Assembly: GCA_002282015.1 (NCBI GenBank)
Contig: NCIJ01000004.1
Span: 47,609 to 111,608, forward strand
Origin: Sulfuricurvum sp. 17-40-25
GTDB lineage: Bacteria; Campylobacterota; Campylobacteria; Campylobacterales; Sulfurimonadaceae
DNA: 64,000 nt
Direction: 5' to 3'
The position numbers and the translations under genes are program-made. The notes below the pieces were generated by a model. The model was given only the letters and a program-made list of their open reading frames with translations, searched no databases and was not told the origin of the DNA. Below are positions 38,551-47,607 of this stretch, piece after piece. The stretch's first letter is position 1, and each line of letters opens with the position of its first letter.

Positions 38551-39675
38551 ATGTCCCTGATTATCGGAGTTTTTTACTTTTTTTATTTTGCTCTTATTGG
38601 GGTACACATTATCTTTGTCCCCAAGATTCTCTCTATGGTGGGCTACAATGCTATGGACATCGGCATCATCTTTGCCTCCGCCCCCTTGGTCCGTTTTATC
38701 GTCCCCTTTTTATTTCTAAAAGGATTTAATCTCGACCATAAGGCATTTGTAGCAGCACTCGTACTCATGCTTTTTGGAGCCATTGCTTTCTATCCTTCTC
38801 TAGAGTTCTTTTGGCCATTACTGATCAGTAATATTGTGTTTGGGATCGGAATGTCGTTGTTGCTTCCCTACATCGAGGTCATTGCATTAGAACACATCGG
38901 AAAAGAGTCCTATGGGAAAATACGTCTGTTTGGATCACTGGGTTTCATCGCGGTGGCATTGGTGCTGGTACGCTATCTCATCGAGCCTAGAGTCGGTATT
39001 GATTTTTTAATCGCTATGGCCGTTGCTACAACCGTTTTAGGGGCACTTATAGGCTCAAAAGAGTATAAAAAAAGTGTCGCACTCCCAAGCCTCGAAGAGA
39101 CCTTTGACTCCTTCAATCCTCTCGCTCATCTAAGCCTCTGGATAGGCTTTTTACTCATGCAGGTGAGCTTCGGACCCTTTTATAACTTTTTCACCATCTA
39201 CGTCACCGATCATGCCATCAGTTTAGATACTACTGTATGGCTTTGGAGCTTTGGGGTACTTGCTGAGATTTTGATGTTTTATTTTCAAGGACCCCTTTTA
39301 CGCTCCAATCTCCCTAGGCTTTTACAGATTACGGCACTTTTTACCGCTGTTCGTTGGCTTATTGTTGCCTTCTTCCCAGACAATATCACCCTCCTGTATC
39401 TGGCCCAAAGCTTACACGCCTTTAGTTTTGCCCTCTTTCATACCGTGTCTATCACTATTTTATTCTCTTTATACCAGTCAAAGCGGCTTGCACAACAATT
39501 TTTCTTTGGTATATCGTATGGTCTTGGGGGATTTTTAGGCGCTTTGGGTGCGGGGGTATTGTATCAATACACTCCCTCTTGGCTCTTTATCGGAGGTGCG
39601 ATTGCAGCATTTGGAGCTACAATCTCTTTCACTATGTATACAAAAAGTCTTAATCCCTCTTATCGTCGAAGGTGA
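38551..39675 (+). CDS. MFS transporter (MFS_1-like)
   Basis: A 374-residue, 12-helix permease related to the 3-phenylpropionate transporter HcaT / nucleoside:H+ symporter-like branch of the major facilitator superfamily ('GYNAMDIGIIFASAPLVRFIVPFLF', 'YGKIRLFGSLGFIAVALVLV'). The ATG at 38551 follows the RDD stop directly; an in-frame GTG at 38539 inside the RDD gene is a possible alternative start. Substrate unknown. Its 3' end overlaps the convergent mscS-type gene by 16 bases. Confidence 0.85.
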   Translation: MSLIIGVFYFFYFALIGVHIIFVPKILSMVGYNAMDIGIIFASAPLVRFIVPFLFLKGFNLDHKAFVAALVLMLFGAIAFYPSLEFFWPLLISNIVFGIGMSLLLPYIEVIALEHIGKESYGKIRLFGSLGFIAVALVLVRYLIEPRVGIDFLIAMAVATTVLGALIGSKEYKKSVALPSLEETFDSFNPLAHLSLWIGFLLMQVSFGPFYNFFTIYVTDHAISLDTTVWLWSFGVLAEILMFYFQGPLLRSNLPRLLQITALFTAVRWLIVAFFPDNITLLYLAQSLHAFSFALFHTVSITILFSLYQSKRLAQQFFFGISYGLGGFLGALGAGVLYQYTPSWLFIGGAIAAFGATISFTMYTKSLNPSYRRR

Positions 39676-40478
39676 AAATCCATTTGTGGAAATGGAATCG
39701 AAATCTCGTGTTTGTCAAACTCAAGCTTTACGAGTTCCGTGATGGAAAATTTAGTATCCCAATAAGCGGTAGCAGTAACCCAGGGTCTCGCATACAATTG
39801 CACCGAGTTATCTCCTAAGGCTCCAACTACAACTATCGGTACAGGCTCTTTGAGCACACTTGGATGTGCCAATAAGACTTCTAGGATAACCTTTTTTGCG
39901 AGCTTCAGATCATCCTTGTAGTCAATGTCAAATATCATATCAATTCGACGCTGATTATTACTCGTAAAGTTAATAATATTTCCCGCAATCAATGCTCCGT
40001 TTGGAATCACAATAGAACGATTGTCGATGCTTGTAAGCGTCGTTGAAAAAAGATTCATAGATGCAACAATCCCCTCAACTCCAGATGCCTCTATGTAATC
40101 TCCGACCTTAAACGGTTTGAAAAAGATAATCAAAACTGCCGCACCGACATTTGAGAGAGTGTCTTTGAGCGCCAGTCCCACTGCAAGCCCTGCCGCACCA
40201 AATACCGCCACAAAAGAGGTGGTCTCGACGCCCAGGTTTCCGATGGATGCAATCACTATGACAATGATCAAAGCGACATAGGTCCCATTTGCAACAAACG
40301 AAATCAGGGTCTCATCAACACGAGCCTTTCCCATCCCCTTTTTGATCAACGTCACGATTTGACGGGCAACCCATCGTCCGATCAGAAATATGAGCAGAGA
40401 ACCAAGGATCTTTATCCCGTACTCCGTCCCATAGTCTAGGGCTAGATCCGTATACTTTTCCAGTTTTGGCATCATCAC
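39660..40478 (-). CDS. small-conductance mechanosensitive channel (MscS family)
   Basis: A 272-residue channel close in size to E. coli MscS (286). Three helices at about 23-42, 66-86 and 92-115 include the pore-lining segment 'FGAAGLAVGLALKDTLSNVGAAVLIIFFKPFKVGDYIEASGVEG' with its Gly/Ala pattern. The cytoplasmic beta domain follows ('NLFSTTLTSIDNRSIVIPNGALIAGNIINFT'), then the alpha-beta domain. The channel opens under membrane tension during osmotic downshock. It is the last gene of a minus-strand group with the nitroreductase gene nine bases upstream. Confidence 0.93.
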   Translation of the reverse strand: MMMPKLEKYTDLALDYGTEYGIKILGSLLIFLIGRWVARQIVTLIKKGMGKARVDETLISFVANGTYVALIIVIVIASIGNLGVETTSFVAVFGAAGLAVGLALKDTLSNVGAAVLIIFFKPFKVGDYIEASGVEGIVASMNLFSTTLTSIDNRSIVIPNGALIAGNIINFTSNNQRRIDMIFDIDYKDDLKLAKKVILEVLLAHPSVLKEPVPIVVVGALGDNSVQLYARPWVTATAYWDTKFSITELVKLEFDKHEISIPFPQMDFHLRR

Positions 40479-40487
40479 TATTTCTCC

Positions 40488-41108
40488 TTATCGGTATTCA
40501 ACAATTTTACTCATAGGCAATCTCATCTGAGGGCTTTGCGGATCAACACGGTATCCAAAAGCACAGATCAATGCAGCGCTTCTCCCTTGAGGAAGATCAA
40601 GAACAGCTTCAATCTGCTCTTTTTCAAACCCTTCTATAGGACAGCTGTCGATTTGAAGCGTTGCCGCATAGGTCATCATATTAGCGCATGCGATGTAACA
40701 CTGTTTTGCCGTCCAGTTCTCCAACAGATCTTCGTGACATTCAATCAAAGAAAGATAGCTCTTATAGACACCCATGTATTTTTCAAGCCCTTCAGCGTCC
40801 AGACCTCTGCGCTCAAACATACTGCGTACATACGGTGTACCACTGCGTAGATCATCATTGTCTGTCGTAAAGATCACTAATTCTGAGGCTTCGGTGATCT
40901 GTGCTTGATTCCAGCATGAAGACTTTAGGGCTTTACGCAACGCTTCATTACGCACGACGACCAATCTCCACGGCTCCATACCAAATGAAGAAGGAGACAT
41001 GCGTGCCACTTCTAAAATCGACTCAAACTGCTCTTGGGGAATTGCTTTAGAGGTATCAAAATGTTTACACGCATGGCGAAATGCCATTGCCTTCATGAAA
41101 TCGGACAT
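40488..41108 (-). CDS. nitroreductase family NAD(P)H oxidoreductase
   Basis: A 206-residue FMN-dependent oxidoreductase of the NfsB/nitroreductase type. The FMN-binding arginines near the start ('FRHACKHFD') and the family motif 'ARMSPSSFGMEPWRLVVVRNEALRKAL' are clear, as is 'CANMMTYAATLQIDSCPIEGF' near residue 140. Likely substrates are quinones or nitro compounds; none can be fixed from sequence. Its start overlaps the DUF309 gene by 16 bases, so it belongs to the same operon. Confidence 0.88.
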   Translation of the reverse strand: MSDFMKAMAFRHACKHFDTSKAIPQEQFESILEVARMSPSSFGMEPWRLVVVRNEALRKALKSSCWNQAQITEASELVIFTTDNDDLRSGTPYVRSMFERRGLDAEGLEKYMGVYKSYLSLIECHEDLLENWTAKQCYIACANMMTYAATLQIDSCPIEGFEKEQIEAVLDLPQGRSAALICAFGYRVDPQSPQMRLPMSKIVEYR

Positions 41109-41434
41109 AGTTCACCCCGTTTATTTTGTATTGATTGCACCATTGTAACGTACAAGTGTTTATGCTCTGTTTGCAGCTCTTCTAGGATTACTGCATATTT
41201 TAGATACGTTTTCCATGCCGTTTCGGATGGCTTCTGGCGCCCTAACTTAATCAGCTCAAAACACACTGCCGCATTGATAAATCCTTTCCAAAGCATCACC
41301 TCATTCTCTTTTTCAAACCGTCGTGGAAACCATAACGCTTCGAGATCCTCATGCGCATCGTAATAACGCTCTTCGCTTAATGACCTCATATACGCTTCAC
41401 ACGCTTGTGCTACTGTTGTAAGTTCTTTCTCCAA
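41093..41434 (-). CDS. DUF309 domain protein
   Basis: A 113-residue all-helical protein with the DUF309 pattern 'RYYDAHEDLEALWFPRRFEKENEVMLWKGFINAAVCFELIKLG': YyeaHE..E..W then a lqGliq-like segment, residues about 22-66. Its function is unknown. The start is TTG at 41434, supported by a strong AAGGAGG nine bases upstream inside the preceding gene. It overlaps the rhodanese-like gene by 25 bases and the nitroreductase gene by 16. Confidence 0.82.
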   Translation of the reverse strand: MEKELTTVAQACEAYMRSLSEERYYDAHEDLEALWFPRRFEKENEVMLWKGFINAAVCFELIKLGRQKPSETAWKTYLKYAVILEELQTEHKHLYVTMVQSIQNKRGELCPIS

Positions 41435-41718
41435 TATCCACGCCCTCCTTTTAGACTAATACATACATGATCTGGGAATTTTGCTCTGAACTCTTGGAGC
41501 CTCGAGTGCGTACCTTTCCCGCTGTCGCAATAAAAGACAAACACACTGCCCTCAGGCTCCTGCTTCATCAACGGCGGATTATAAGTGATACCATCCGCAC
41601 CCTCAATACTGTTTAAAATCGTATCGACCAAGATCACTTTAACACCTTGCGCCGCTAACAGCTGTTTGTTAGCCAAATACTCTTGTTGTGTCCATTCATC
41701 GACATTCAAATCGACCAT
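41410..41718 (-). CDS. rhodanese-like domain protein
   Basis: A 102-residue protein resembling a single rhodanese domain. 'GSVFVFYCDSGKGTHSRLQEFRAKFPDHVCISLKGGRGYW' matches the rhodanese end, with the active-site Cys in 'YCDSGKG' (residue 65) and the 'l.GG...W' motif. The active-site loop is not the canonical 'CxxGxR', so sulfur transfer is uncertain. First gene of the operon with DUF309, nitroreductase and mscS-type genes, divergent from the helicase gene with an 82-base gap. Confidence 0.75.
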   Translation of the reverse strand: MVDLNVDEWTQQEYLANKQLLAAQGVKVILVDTILNSIEGADGITYNPPLMKQEPEGSVFVFYCDSGKGTHSRLQEFRAKFPDHVCISLKGGRGYWRKNLQQ

Positions 41719-41800
41719 TTTGTATCCAATTTCTTATTTTACGTAAGTCTATCGAAACTATAAAAGCATACCCCTTAGACTTTTTAGCTACACTTACATT

Positions 41801-44623
41801 ATGGCTAAGAAAAAGAAAAAAATGATCAAACTCAATCAATCCATTCGCCATTTTTTCGGCGATGAAGGATTTGACGAGGGGATAGAACGCGTTCCCACCG
41901 AAACACTTATGGCACTCTCGCACACCCTTGGGCTGTTCAATGATATTACCGACAAACCAACACTCATCAAAAGTTTTCGCCGTTTATGGTCGGAGGGTGA
42001 AAGTGATAATCGTGAGTTTATTGTCAACTTTTTTCGTAATGATGGACGAACCTACCCCAATCCAAAACCCAAAGAAAAACCTCACGAGAGAGAAGAAAAA
42101 ATTGACGAGCTGCTAGAAGGGCTAGAGATAACCTCATCGGAGCGTTTAGCACTGCATTCAGCTTTTCTCGATGTGCGTATTCGTAAAATAACACCTGAAA
42201 AGATCGCAGCCAAACTCGATCATATCCGCTTTTCACTCAAACGTGAGCGCCTTGAAAAAGCGCTTGACGGTAAATTCAATTATGACGATTGTTTGGAGTT
42301 TTATGCCTCAATCCAATATTCTATCGGAGATGAGAGCTTTAGTAAGATTCATGTCCTTAAAACGCCTCCTATTGAGAGTAAACGGATTCAAGAAGAAGAC
42401 CCACAAACCGTCATTGATGAGATCTCCAAGCTCAAAATAGTACTAACCCTCCAAAAACAAGAACAAATCAACCAATTTTTAGCTGCCATCCCTTTGCGCA
42501 CTCATCGCTATCTAAGCGAGGAAGAGATCATCAGTTCACTAAAAAGCGCTCCCCCCTCCGCCAGCACTATCACCAATGTGCTGGATAATACCCTCTTACA
42601 AAAAGTACTCTCCACCTATTTCCCCTCCGCCAAAACATCCCTAAACGGCGAGGATCTGATGATCGAGATTCAAAAGAGCCTTGATCTGCCTCATTCGCTA
42701 ACCCCGTTTCACTACACCTTGCACCTGCATCTTGATGCGCTTGAAATCAGTCGCAGTATTTGGGAAGGCACTGACATCACCTTTGCGGATGTGACACTGC
42801 GACAAACCAATGAGGCAGAGAAGATCTTTTTAGGTGAGCTCACCGATCTCATCGCCAAATGCGGCGATCGGGCCAAACTTCTCAACCTAACAGAGAGCAA
42901 ACTTTACGAACTGGTCTATGAGTTGCTGACCCCTCACTTCACGGACATACTGCACATCGGTGCTAAAACACAAAAACGAGTCCTGTATTCGTTTGATCAG
43001 CTCATTGCATCCGAACTGCTCAAACGTCAAAAACAAGAGCTCTTAGCACGCAGTATCCGAGATTTTAAAAACCTCTTTCCGCTGGCACGTTCCCTACGCC
43101 GAAAGCTTGTCTTTCATGTCGGACCCACTAACAGCGGTAAGACCTATACCGCAATGAAAAAGCTTCGCAGTGTTGGTACAGGGTATTATCTCGCACCGCT
43201 TCGTCTGTTAGCACTTGAAGGGTACGAAGAATTACGAGAAGAGGGAATAAATGCTTCGCTCATAACCGGTGAAGAACAAATCCTGGACGAAGATGCGACA
43301 CACATAAGCTCCACGATTGAAATGCTTAATTTTGAAGTCGAAGTAGACGTCTGCGTCATCGATGAAGTACAAATGATCGGAGATCGTGACCGTGGATGGG
43401 CATGGGCGAATGCCATCATCGGTGCTCCTGCTAAAACCGTTATTATGACCGGATCAACCAATGCACTAGATGCGATTACCGCTCTGGCGCACTACTTGGA
43501 TGAACCTCTTGAAATTGTGGAATTTGAACGTATGAATCCGCTAGAGCTAATGAAGTCCCCCGTTGCATTAGATAAAATTGAACCTAAAACAGCCATCATC
43601 GTCTTTAGCCGTTCTAATGCGCTGCGCATCAAACAACAAATCTCCAGTACTTACCGCACCAGCATCATCTACGGTAATCTCAGTCCCGAAGTACGTCGTG
43701 AAGAAGCACGACGATTTCGCGAGGGGGAAACGGATGTTTTAGTTGCTACTGATGCGATTGCCATGGGGCTTAACCTGCCGATTAAAACGCTTATTTTCTC
43801 AAAAGCCGATAAATTTGACGGTCAATCCCAACGAAGCCTTACCTCCAGTGAAGTGCAGCAAATAGCAGGACGAGCAGGACGCTATGGACTGAGCGAGCAT
43901 GGCTATGTGGGAGGGGTCAATAATGAGATTCTTAAAAAAATAGCGCCGCTGTTTACACAAGAAGCCAAAAAAGTCTCCATTCCGTTTAACGTCATGGCAA
44001 ACTTTGATCACATCATGCTTGTGTCCACTATTTTAGAAGAAAAATCGCTCTCAGCTATCATCGAGTTTTTTGTCGAAAATATGAAGTTTGAGGGACCGTT
44101 TCGTGCCGCCAATCTCGAATCCATGAGTGAGGCATCTGCCATTGCCGATCGCTATGATCTGGATATGAAGACCAAGTTCACCCTTGCTACCGCCCCATTA
44201 TCTACGGGATCACCACTGGTCATGGCAGCATTTGAACGTTATGTAAAAGCATTGGAGCAGGGAAAACCCATCGCTTACGTCTCACCTGCTCACTTAGGAT
44301 CATTTGCGCTTACCATGGAAGAGCTGCAGGATGCGGAAGATCGGATCAAAGAGATTTCGTTGTATCTGTGGCTTTCGTATCGTCTGAGTGAATACTTTAT
44401 CGACAGTGAAAAAGCGCGCTTATTTCGAGGAGAACTCAACCGTTTCATCGAAAACTCACTCCAAAAAAGCCATTTCACCCCGCGCTGTAAGACGTGCACG
44501 AAACCGCTCGCACCCGGCAGTGAGTTTAGTATCTGTCAAAGTTGTTTTAATGCCCTCAATCGCGCAAAAAATAGACCCGTATCTGCTAACAAGCCTTTTA
44601 GCAAAGCCTACAAACGCAATTAG
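41801..44623 (+). CDS. SUV3-like RNA helicase with C-terminal zinc ribbon
   Basis: A 940-residue superfamily 2 helicase. The core (about 435-760) has Walker A 'HVGPTNSGKTYTA', motif II 'CVIDEVQMIGDRDRGWAWANAIIGAPAKTVIMTGS' and motif VI 'QIAGRAGRYG', which are the signatures of the mitochondrial degradasome helicase SUV3 (DExH-type, 'IDEIQM...RGWAWTRALLG'). A SUV3_C-like helical region follows ('LVSTILEEKSLSAIIEFFVENM'). The N-terminal 430 residues are helical and not recognised. The end carries two CxxC pairs ('CKTCTKPL...CQSC'), a likely zinc ribbon. An RNA decay role is inference from the family. Confidence 0.85.
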   Translation: MAKKKKKMIKLNQSIRHFFGDEGFDEGIERVPTETLMALSHTLGLFNDITDKPTLIKSFRRLWSEGESDNREFIVNFFRNDGRTYPNPKPKEKPHEREEKIDELLEGLEITSSERLALHSAFLDVRIRKITPEKIAAKLDHIRFSLKRERLEKALDGKFNYDDCLEFYASIQYSIGDESFSKIHVLKTPPIESKRIQEEDPQTVIDEISKLKIVLTLQKQEQINQFLAAIPLRTHRYLSEEEIISSLKSAPPSASTITNVLDNTLLQKVLSTYFPSAKTSLNGEDLMIEIQKSLDLPHSLTPFHYTLHLHLDALEISRSIWEGTDITFADVTLRQTNEAEKIFLGELTDLIAKCGDRAKLLNLTESKLYELVYELLTPHFTDILHIGAKTQKRVLYSFDQLIASELLKRQKQELLARSIRDFKNLFPLARSLRRKLVFHVGPTNSGKTYTAMKKLRSVGTGYYLAPLRLLALEGYEELREEGINASLITGEEQILDEDATHISSTIEMLNFEVEVDVCVIDEVQMIGDRDRGWAWANAIIGAPAKTVIMTGSTNALDAITALAHYLDEPLEIVEFERMNPLELMKSPVALDKIEPKTAIIVFSRSNALRIKQQISSTYRTSIIYGNLSPEVRREEARRFREGETDVLVATDAIAMGLNLPIKTLIFSKADKFDGQSQRSLTSSEVQQIAGRAGRYGLSEHGYVGGVNNEILKKIAPLFTQEAKKVSIPFNVMANFDHIMLVSTILEEKSLSAIIEFFVENMKFEGPFRAANLESMSEASAIADRYDLDMKTKFTLATAPLSTGSPLVMAAFERYVKALEQGKPIAYVSPAHLGSFALTMEELQDAEDRIKEISLYLWLSYRLSEYFIDSEKARLFRGELNRFIENSLQKSHFTPRCKTCTKPLAPGSEFSICQSCFNALNRAKNRPVSANKPFSKAYKRN

Positions 44624-44631
44624 CGTTTAGG

Positions 44632-45258
44632 TTAGCGAATCAAATCAGAGTAATCAAACTCAGAAGGATTCAAAAAAAGTTTCTCGTCACGTACAGAAAT
44701 ACGCGCATCCGTACTCGCTAACTTCTCAAAACGCTTTTTGATTTTTTTCTTTGCTTCGTCTTTTATCTTCTTGACTTTCAAAAAGTCTTTGAGCGATATC
44801 CAAGCATCGATTTCCACGATGTCTGCATTAATAGCATCCGGCGCTATAGGCTCCATCCCCTCTTGCATCACCGCTTCAGGATTTACATGAGACAAAAATT
44901 TAGTCGCAACCACGTGCAGCACACTGCGCAATTGCGCATCACGTTCTTTGTAGATCTGCTCTACTTTGATACGTTCATCAATCAGCATCTGTTCACGCTG
45001 ATCACGAAGACGGGATGTCTCATTTTCCAAAACATCCACACGTCCGCGAAGGCGCTCATTTTCTTGCTCAATGTACTGTGTATAACGCGCGTCCACTACA
45101 TTCTCAGTGCTTTGAGAAGCCTTTGGTGTTGTGATTGTGACGTATTTTACACCATCTTCAACGAGACAGTTCAGACTTCCGCGACGCACACGATTATGGA
45201 TCGCTTCTTTGGATACTCCAAAATGCTCTGCTGCATCCGCAATGGTCAATTTCTTCAT
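44632..45258 (-). CDS. DUF3972-type protein with N-terminal helix-turn-helix and coiled coil
   Basis: A 208-residue protein. 'KLTIADAAEHFGVSKEAIHNRVRRGSL' (about 3-29) is a MerR/excisionase-like helix-turn-helix. A long coiled coil (about 60-115, 'IEQENERLRGRVDVLENETSRLRDQREQ') and a charged C-terminal domain with 'WISLKDFLKVKKIKDEAKKKIKKRFEKLA' follow. I read this as the DUF3972 family, known mainly from Campylobacterota, function unknown. It precedes the HD-GYP and YajQ genes' orientation on the minus strand, and its stop lies nine bases from the helicase stop (convergent). Confidence 0.7.
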   Translation of the reverse strand: MKKLTIADAAEHFGVSKEAIHNRVRRGSLNCLVEDGVKYVTITTPKASQSTENVVDARYTQYIEQENERLRGRVDVLENETSRLRDQREQMLIDERIKVEQIYKERDAQLRSVLHVVATKFLSHVNPEAVMQEGMEPIAPDAINADIVEIDAWISLKDFLKVKKIKDEAKKKIKKRFEKLASTDARISVRDEKLFLNPSEFDYSDLIR

Positions 45259-45267
45259 CTTTTCCCT

Positions 45268-46221
45268 TTATCTGTGCAGCATACGAATCAGAGCATTGAC
45301 GATGTCAAAATCCAAATGCCCGTTCATTACCTCTTTCATCAACTTGATCGACTCAAAAGTACTCATAGGGTCTTTGTACGATCGTTTGGTCGTTAGCGCA
45401 TCAAACACATCACATACACCGATGATACGAGCGAATTTTGAAATAGCTTCTCCTGAAAGATTGTCAGGATAACCACCTCCTAGCATTTTTTCATGATGAT
45501 GACGAATCCCCGTCAAAATCCGCTCATCGGTGATACCTAACTTCAGCGCGATTTTATGACCTTGTGCAGGATGTGTTTTCATCTCTTCAAACTCAATCTC
45601 AGTGAGCTTTCCATTTTTATTGATAATATCAAAATTTACTTTGCTTTTGCCAATATCGTGCAACACTGCCGCCATCCCAAGGGTTTTTAATTCCTCTTCA
45701 TTCAGCCCTAAAAAAGCCCCGAGACTGAGAGTATAAATACTAACATTGATCGAATGGGTATGGGTATAAAAATCATGCGCCGTAATTTTTAGAAGCGATT
45801 CAACGGCTTTGGTGTCATGTAAAATAATATCGACAATGCTGTCAACCACCGGCTTGACATTTTTAGCGACTTCCAATGATTCAGGATTACGAAACATCTC
45901 ATCGATGACACTGCTCGCCTTTTCGTAGACAATAATCGCTTTATCGTCTAGCGATATATCCTCAGCACGAGCGATGGTTTGAATATGCTGCTGGACGTAT
46001 GCTTCATACGCCAAAGCATCTTCTACATCGATATAGAGTTTCTCTACTTCACGAATGCGCACTTTGTCATTTCCATCAACCACGGTATCACTTTGAAGAT
46101 ACAACATCATACTGCTCTTCTCATCATTGGGTAAATAAATCTGAAAGTTCAATTTTTCACCCTCAGTGATCACCCGTTTATCAATCGATTTGTACCGCTT
46201 TGATTTCGATGTTGTGCTCAT
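45268..46221 (-). CDS. HD-GYP domain protein
   Basis: A 317-residue soluble protein. Residues 1-110 form an unrecognised N-terminal domain. The C-terminal HD-GYP domain (about 125-310) has an intact HD pair ('VLHDIGKSKVNFDII'), 'THPAQGHKIALKLG', and 'HHHEKMLGGGYPDNLSG', where the usual D-G-S-G-Y-P reads L-G-G-G-Y-P. With HD and GYP present it is a likely c-di-GMP phosphodiesterase, in contrast to the altered one at 3666. The DUF3972 gene follows nine bases downstream and yajQ lies 12 bases upstream, so the three are probably an operon. Confidence 0.88.
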   Translation of the reverse strand: MSTTSKSKRYKSIDKRVITEGEKLNFQIYLPNDEKSSMMLYLQSDTVVDGNDKVRIREVEKLYIDVEDALAYEAYVQQHIQTIARAEDISLDDKAIIVYEKASSVIDEMFRNPESLEVAKNVKPVVDSIVDIILHDTKAVESLLKITAHDFYTHTHSINVSIYTLSLGAFLGLNEEELKTLGMAAVLHDIGKSKVNFDIINKNGKLTEIEFEEMKTHPAQGHKIALKLGITDERILTGIRHHHEKMLGGGYPDNLSGEAISKFARIIGVCDVFDALTTKRSYKDPMSTFESIKLMKEVMNGHLDFDIVNALIRMLHR

Positions 46222-46233
46222 CTATCGTTCCTT

Positions 46234-46731
46234 TTAGCGGAAGTTCTCAAATACGAGAGGCGCTTCCCATTCCATCCCTTTGATGTGCGCCATTATTTTT
46301 TGGAGCTCATCAATTTGTTTGGATTTTACACGAATGTATTCACCCTCAATAATAGCCGAAGCTTTTGTTTTGAGCGCTTTGATCTCAGCGATGATTTTTT
46401 TTGCTTCTTTCGCCTCGATCGTATCTACGATTTTATAGGTCGCTTTTCGAGATCCACCGCTTGCATCTTCGGTTTTAAGTTCTTCAAGAGCCTTAGAAGA
46501 GAGTCCGCGTTTGATGAGCTTACCGATAACAACGTCTTTAAGTGCATCAAGCTTGTTATCGCTGGATGCCACTAATACAAGCTGTTTTTCTTTTTCACGG
46601 TAGTTGATTTCATAAGCAACGCCTTTGAAATCGTAGCGTCCAATTACCTCTTTTTCAGACTGGGCAATCGCGTCTTTAAACGCCTGTAGATCAATTTTTG
46701 CAGAGATGTCGAGAGAATGTTCTGATGCCAT
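46234..46731 (-). CDS. yajQ: YajQ family nucleotide-binding protein
   Basis: A 165-residue protein with the start 'HSLDISAKIDLQAFKDAIAQSEKEVIGRYDFKG' and the later 'KEAKKIIAEIKALKTKASAIIEGEYIRVKSKQIDELQKIMAHIKG', both typical of YajQ (DUF520). Members bind nucleotides, and the Xanthomonas homologue binds c-di-GMP and acts as an effector with a transcription factor. Next to an HD-GYP gene in this operon, a c-di-GMP link is plausible. Length is normal (E. coli 163). Confidence 0.93.
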   Translation of the reverse strand: MASEHSLDISAKIDLQAFKDAIAQSEKEVIGRYDFKGVAYEINYREKEKQLVLVASSDNKLDALKDVVIGKLIKRGLSSKALEELKTEDASGGSRKATYKIVDTIEAKEAKKIIAEIKALKTKASAIIEGEYIRVKSKQIDELQKIMAHIKGMEWEAPLVFENFR

Positions 46732-46780
46732 ACTATTTCCTAAATGATTTTATAACAGTTAGTATAACACAAATAAGAAA

Positions 46781-47482
46781 TTAAAATATAGGCGCTCCAA
46801 AATCCAAACCGCCGCCAAAACTCATGTTCGGATCGTTATACCCCAATATCGAACTTTTGGTCCGCAACATCGCAATGTCTTGCTTGGGCGCGATGCCTTG
46901 GGGACACACAGGAACACACTCACCGCACAGCGTACAATCCCAAATCCCGTTTGTTTGTATCGCTGTTATTTTCTCATCACTTTTAGTTTGGCGCGGATCA
47001 CTAACATAACGCCACACACGAGTAAGCGCAAAGGGACCGATAAAGTCAGGATTGACTGCATAGACAGGACACGCACTAAAACATGCCGCGCACAAGATAC
47101 AATCACTTTGCGTTCCAATACCGCTCATCGCTTCTTCACTAACATTGCCCTCACGTGACGCTTCGCTCCAGGCATTTCCCATACGGTTAAAATGCTCAAC
47201 AGCAGAACTTTCGACCACTAAATCACGAATAACGCTCGCGTTACGCATCGGCTCTACGAGATCACCGTCGCTTGGTTTGTACTCACACATCAGTACTTCG
47301 CGTCCATTGACACGAACGGCACAACTTCCGCATACACCGCTGCGGCATCCTTGCGAATAGGTGAGGGTAGCATCGACTTTGGTTTTGACGTGATTGAGGA
47401 TGGTGAGCAGCGTTACGTTCTCTAAATCGACCTCAAATCCTTGAGGTGCATCTTCGTGACTACGTTTTACTAGAATCTTCAT
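46781..47482 (-). CDS. frdB: fumarate reductase/succinate dehydrogenase iron-sulfur subunit
   Basis: A 233-residue iron-sulfur subunit that carries electrons between the flavoprotein and quinone. An N-terminal [2Fe-2S] ferredoxin domain has 'CRSGVCGSCAVRVNGREVLMC' (about 46-66). The C-terminal domain has 'CILCAACFSACPVY' and 'CTLCGECVPVCPQG' for the [4Fe-4S] and [3Fe-4S]-type clusters; the second set has four cysteines. Its ATG overlaps the stop of a 41-residue small ORF (TGATG). No membrane-anchor gene follows: the next gene downstream is yajQ. It could belong to a non-classical complex whose anchor lies elsewhere. Confidence 0.9.
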   Translation of the reverse strand: MKILVKRSHEDAPQGFEVDLENVTLLTILNHVKTKVDATLTYSQGCRSGVCGSCAVRVNGREVLMCEYKPSDGDLVEPMRNASVIRDLVVESSAVEHFNRMGNAWSEASREGNVSEEAMSGIGTQSDCILCAACFSACPVYAVNPDFIGPFALTRVWRYVSDPRQTKSDEKITAIQTNGIWDCTLCGECVPVCPQGIAPKQDIAMLRTKSSILGYNDPNMSFGGGLDFGAPIF

Positions 47483-47607
47483 CAGTCACACCCGCCATTT
47501 GTTTGATACGTCATCGGAATATAATCCCGATTGACTACGCTAACGCTGTGTTTCTCTCGGCGAGAAGCCCACGTGCAGTAAACCGCACTATTGCTTACCT
47601 TCTTCAT
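47482..47607 (-). CDS. small ORF of 41 residues between the frd genes
   Basis: The ORF starts at ATG 47607 overlapping the stop of the preceding small ORF (TGATG), and ends in a TGA that overlaps the ATG of the iron-sulfur gene (TGATG). It fills the gap exactly. The peptide begins MKKVSNSAVYCTWASRREK and ends with GGCD; it has two cysteines and is basic in the middle. I do not recognise it. Double stop/start overlap on both sides makes chance unlikely and suggests a coupled subunit or assembly peptide. Confidence 0.55.
   Translation of the reverse strand: MKKVSNSAVYCTWASRREKHSVSVVNRDYIPMTYQTNGGCD

Noticed and set aside
41696..41923. Minus-strand frame upstream of the helicase gene
   Set aside because: Opposite-strand shadow of the helicase 5' end and the rhodanese start; no recognisable protein features.
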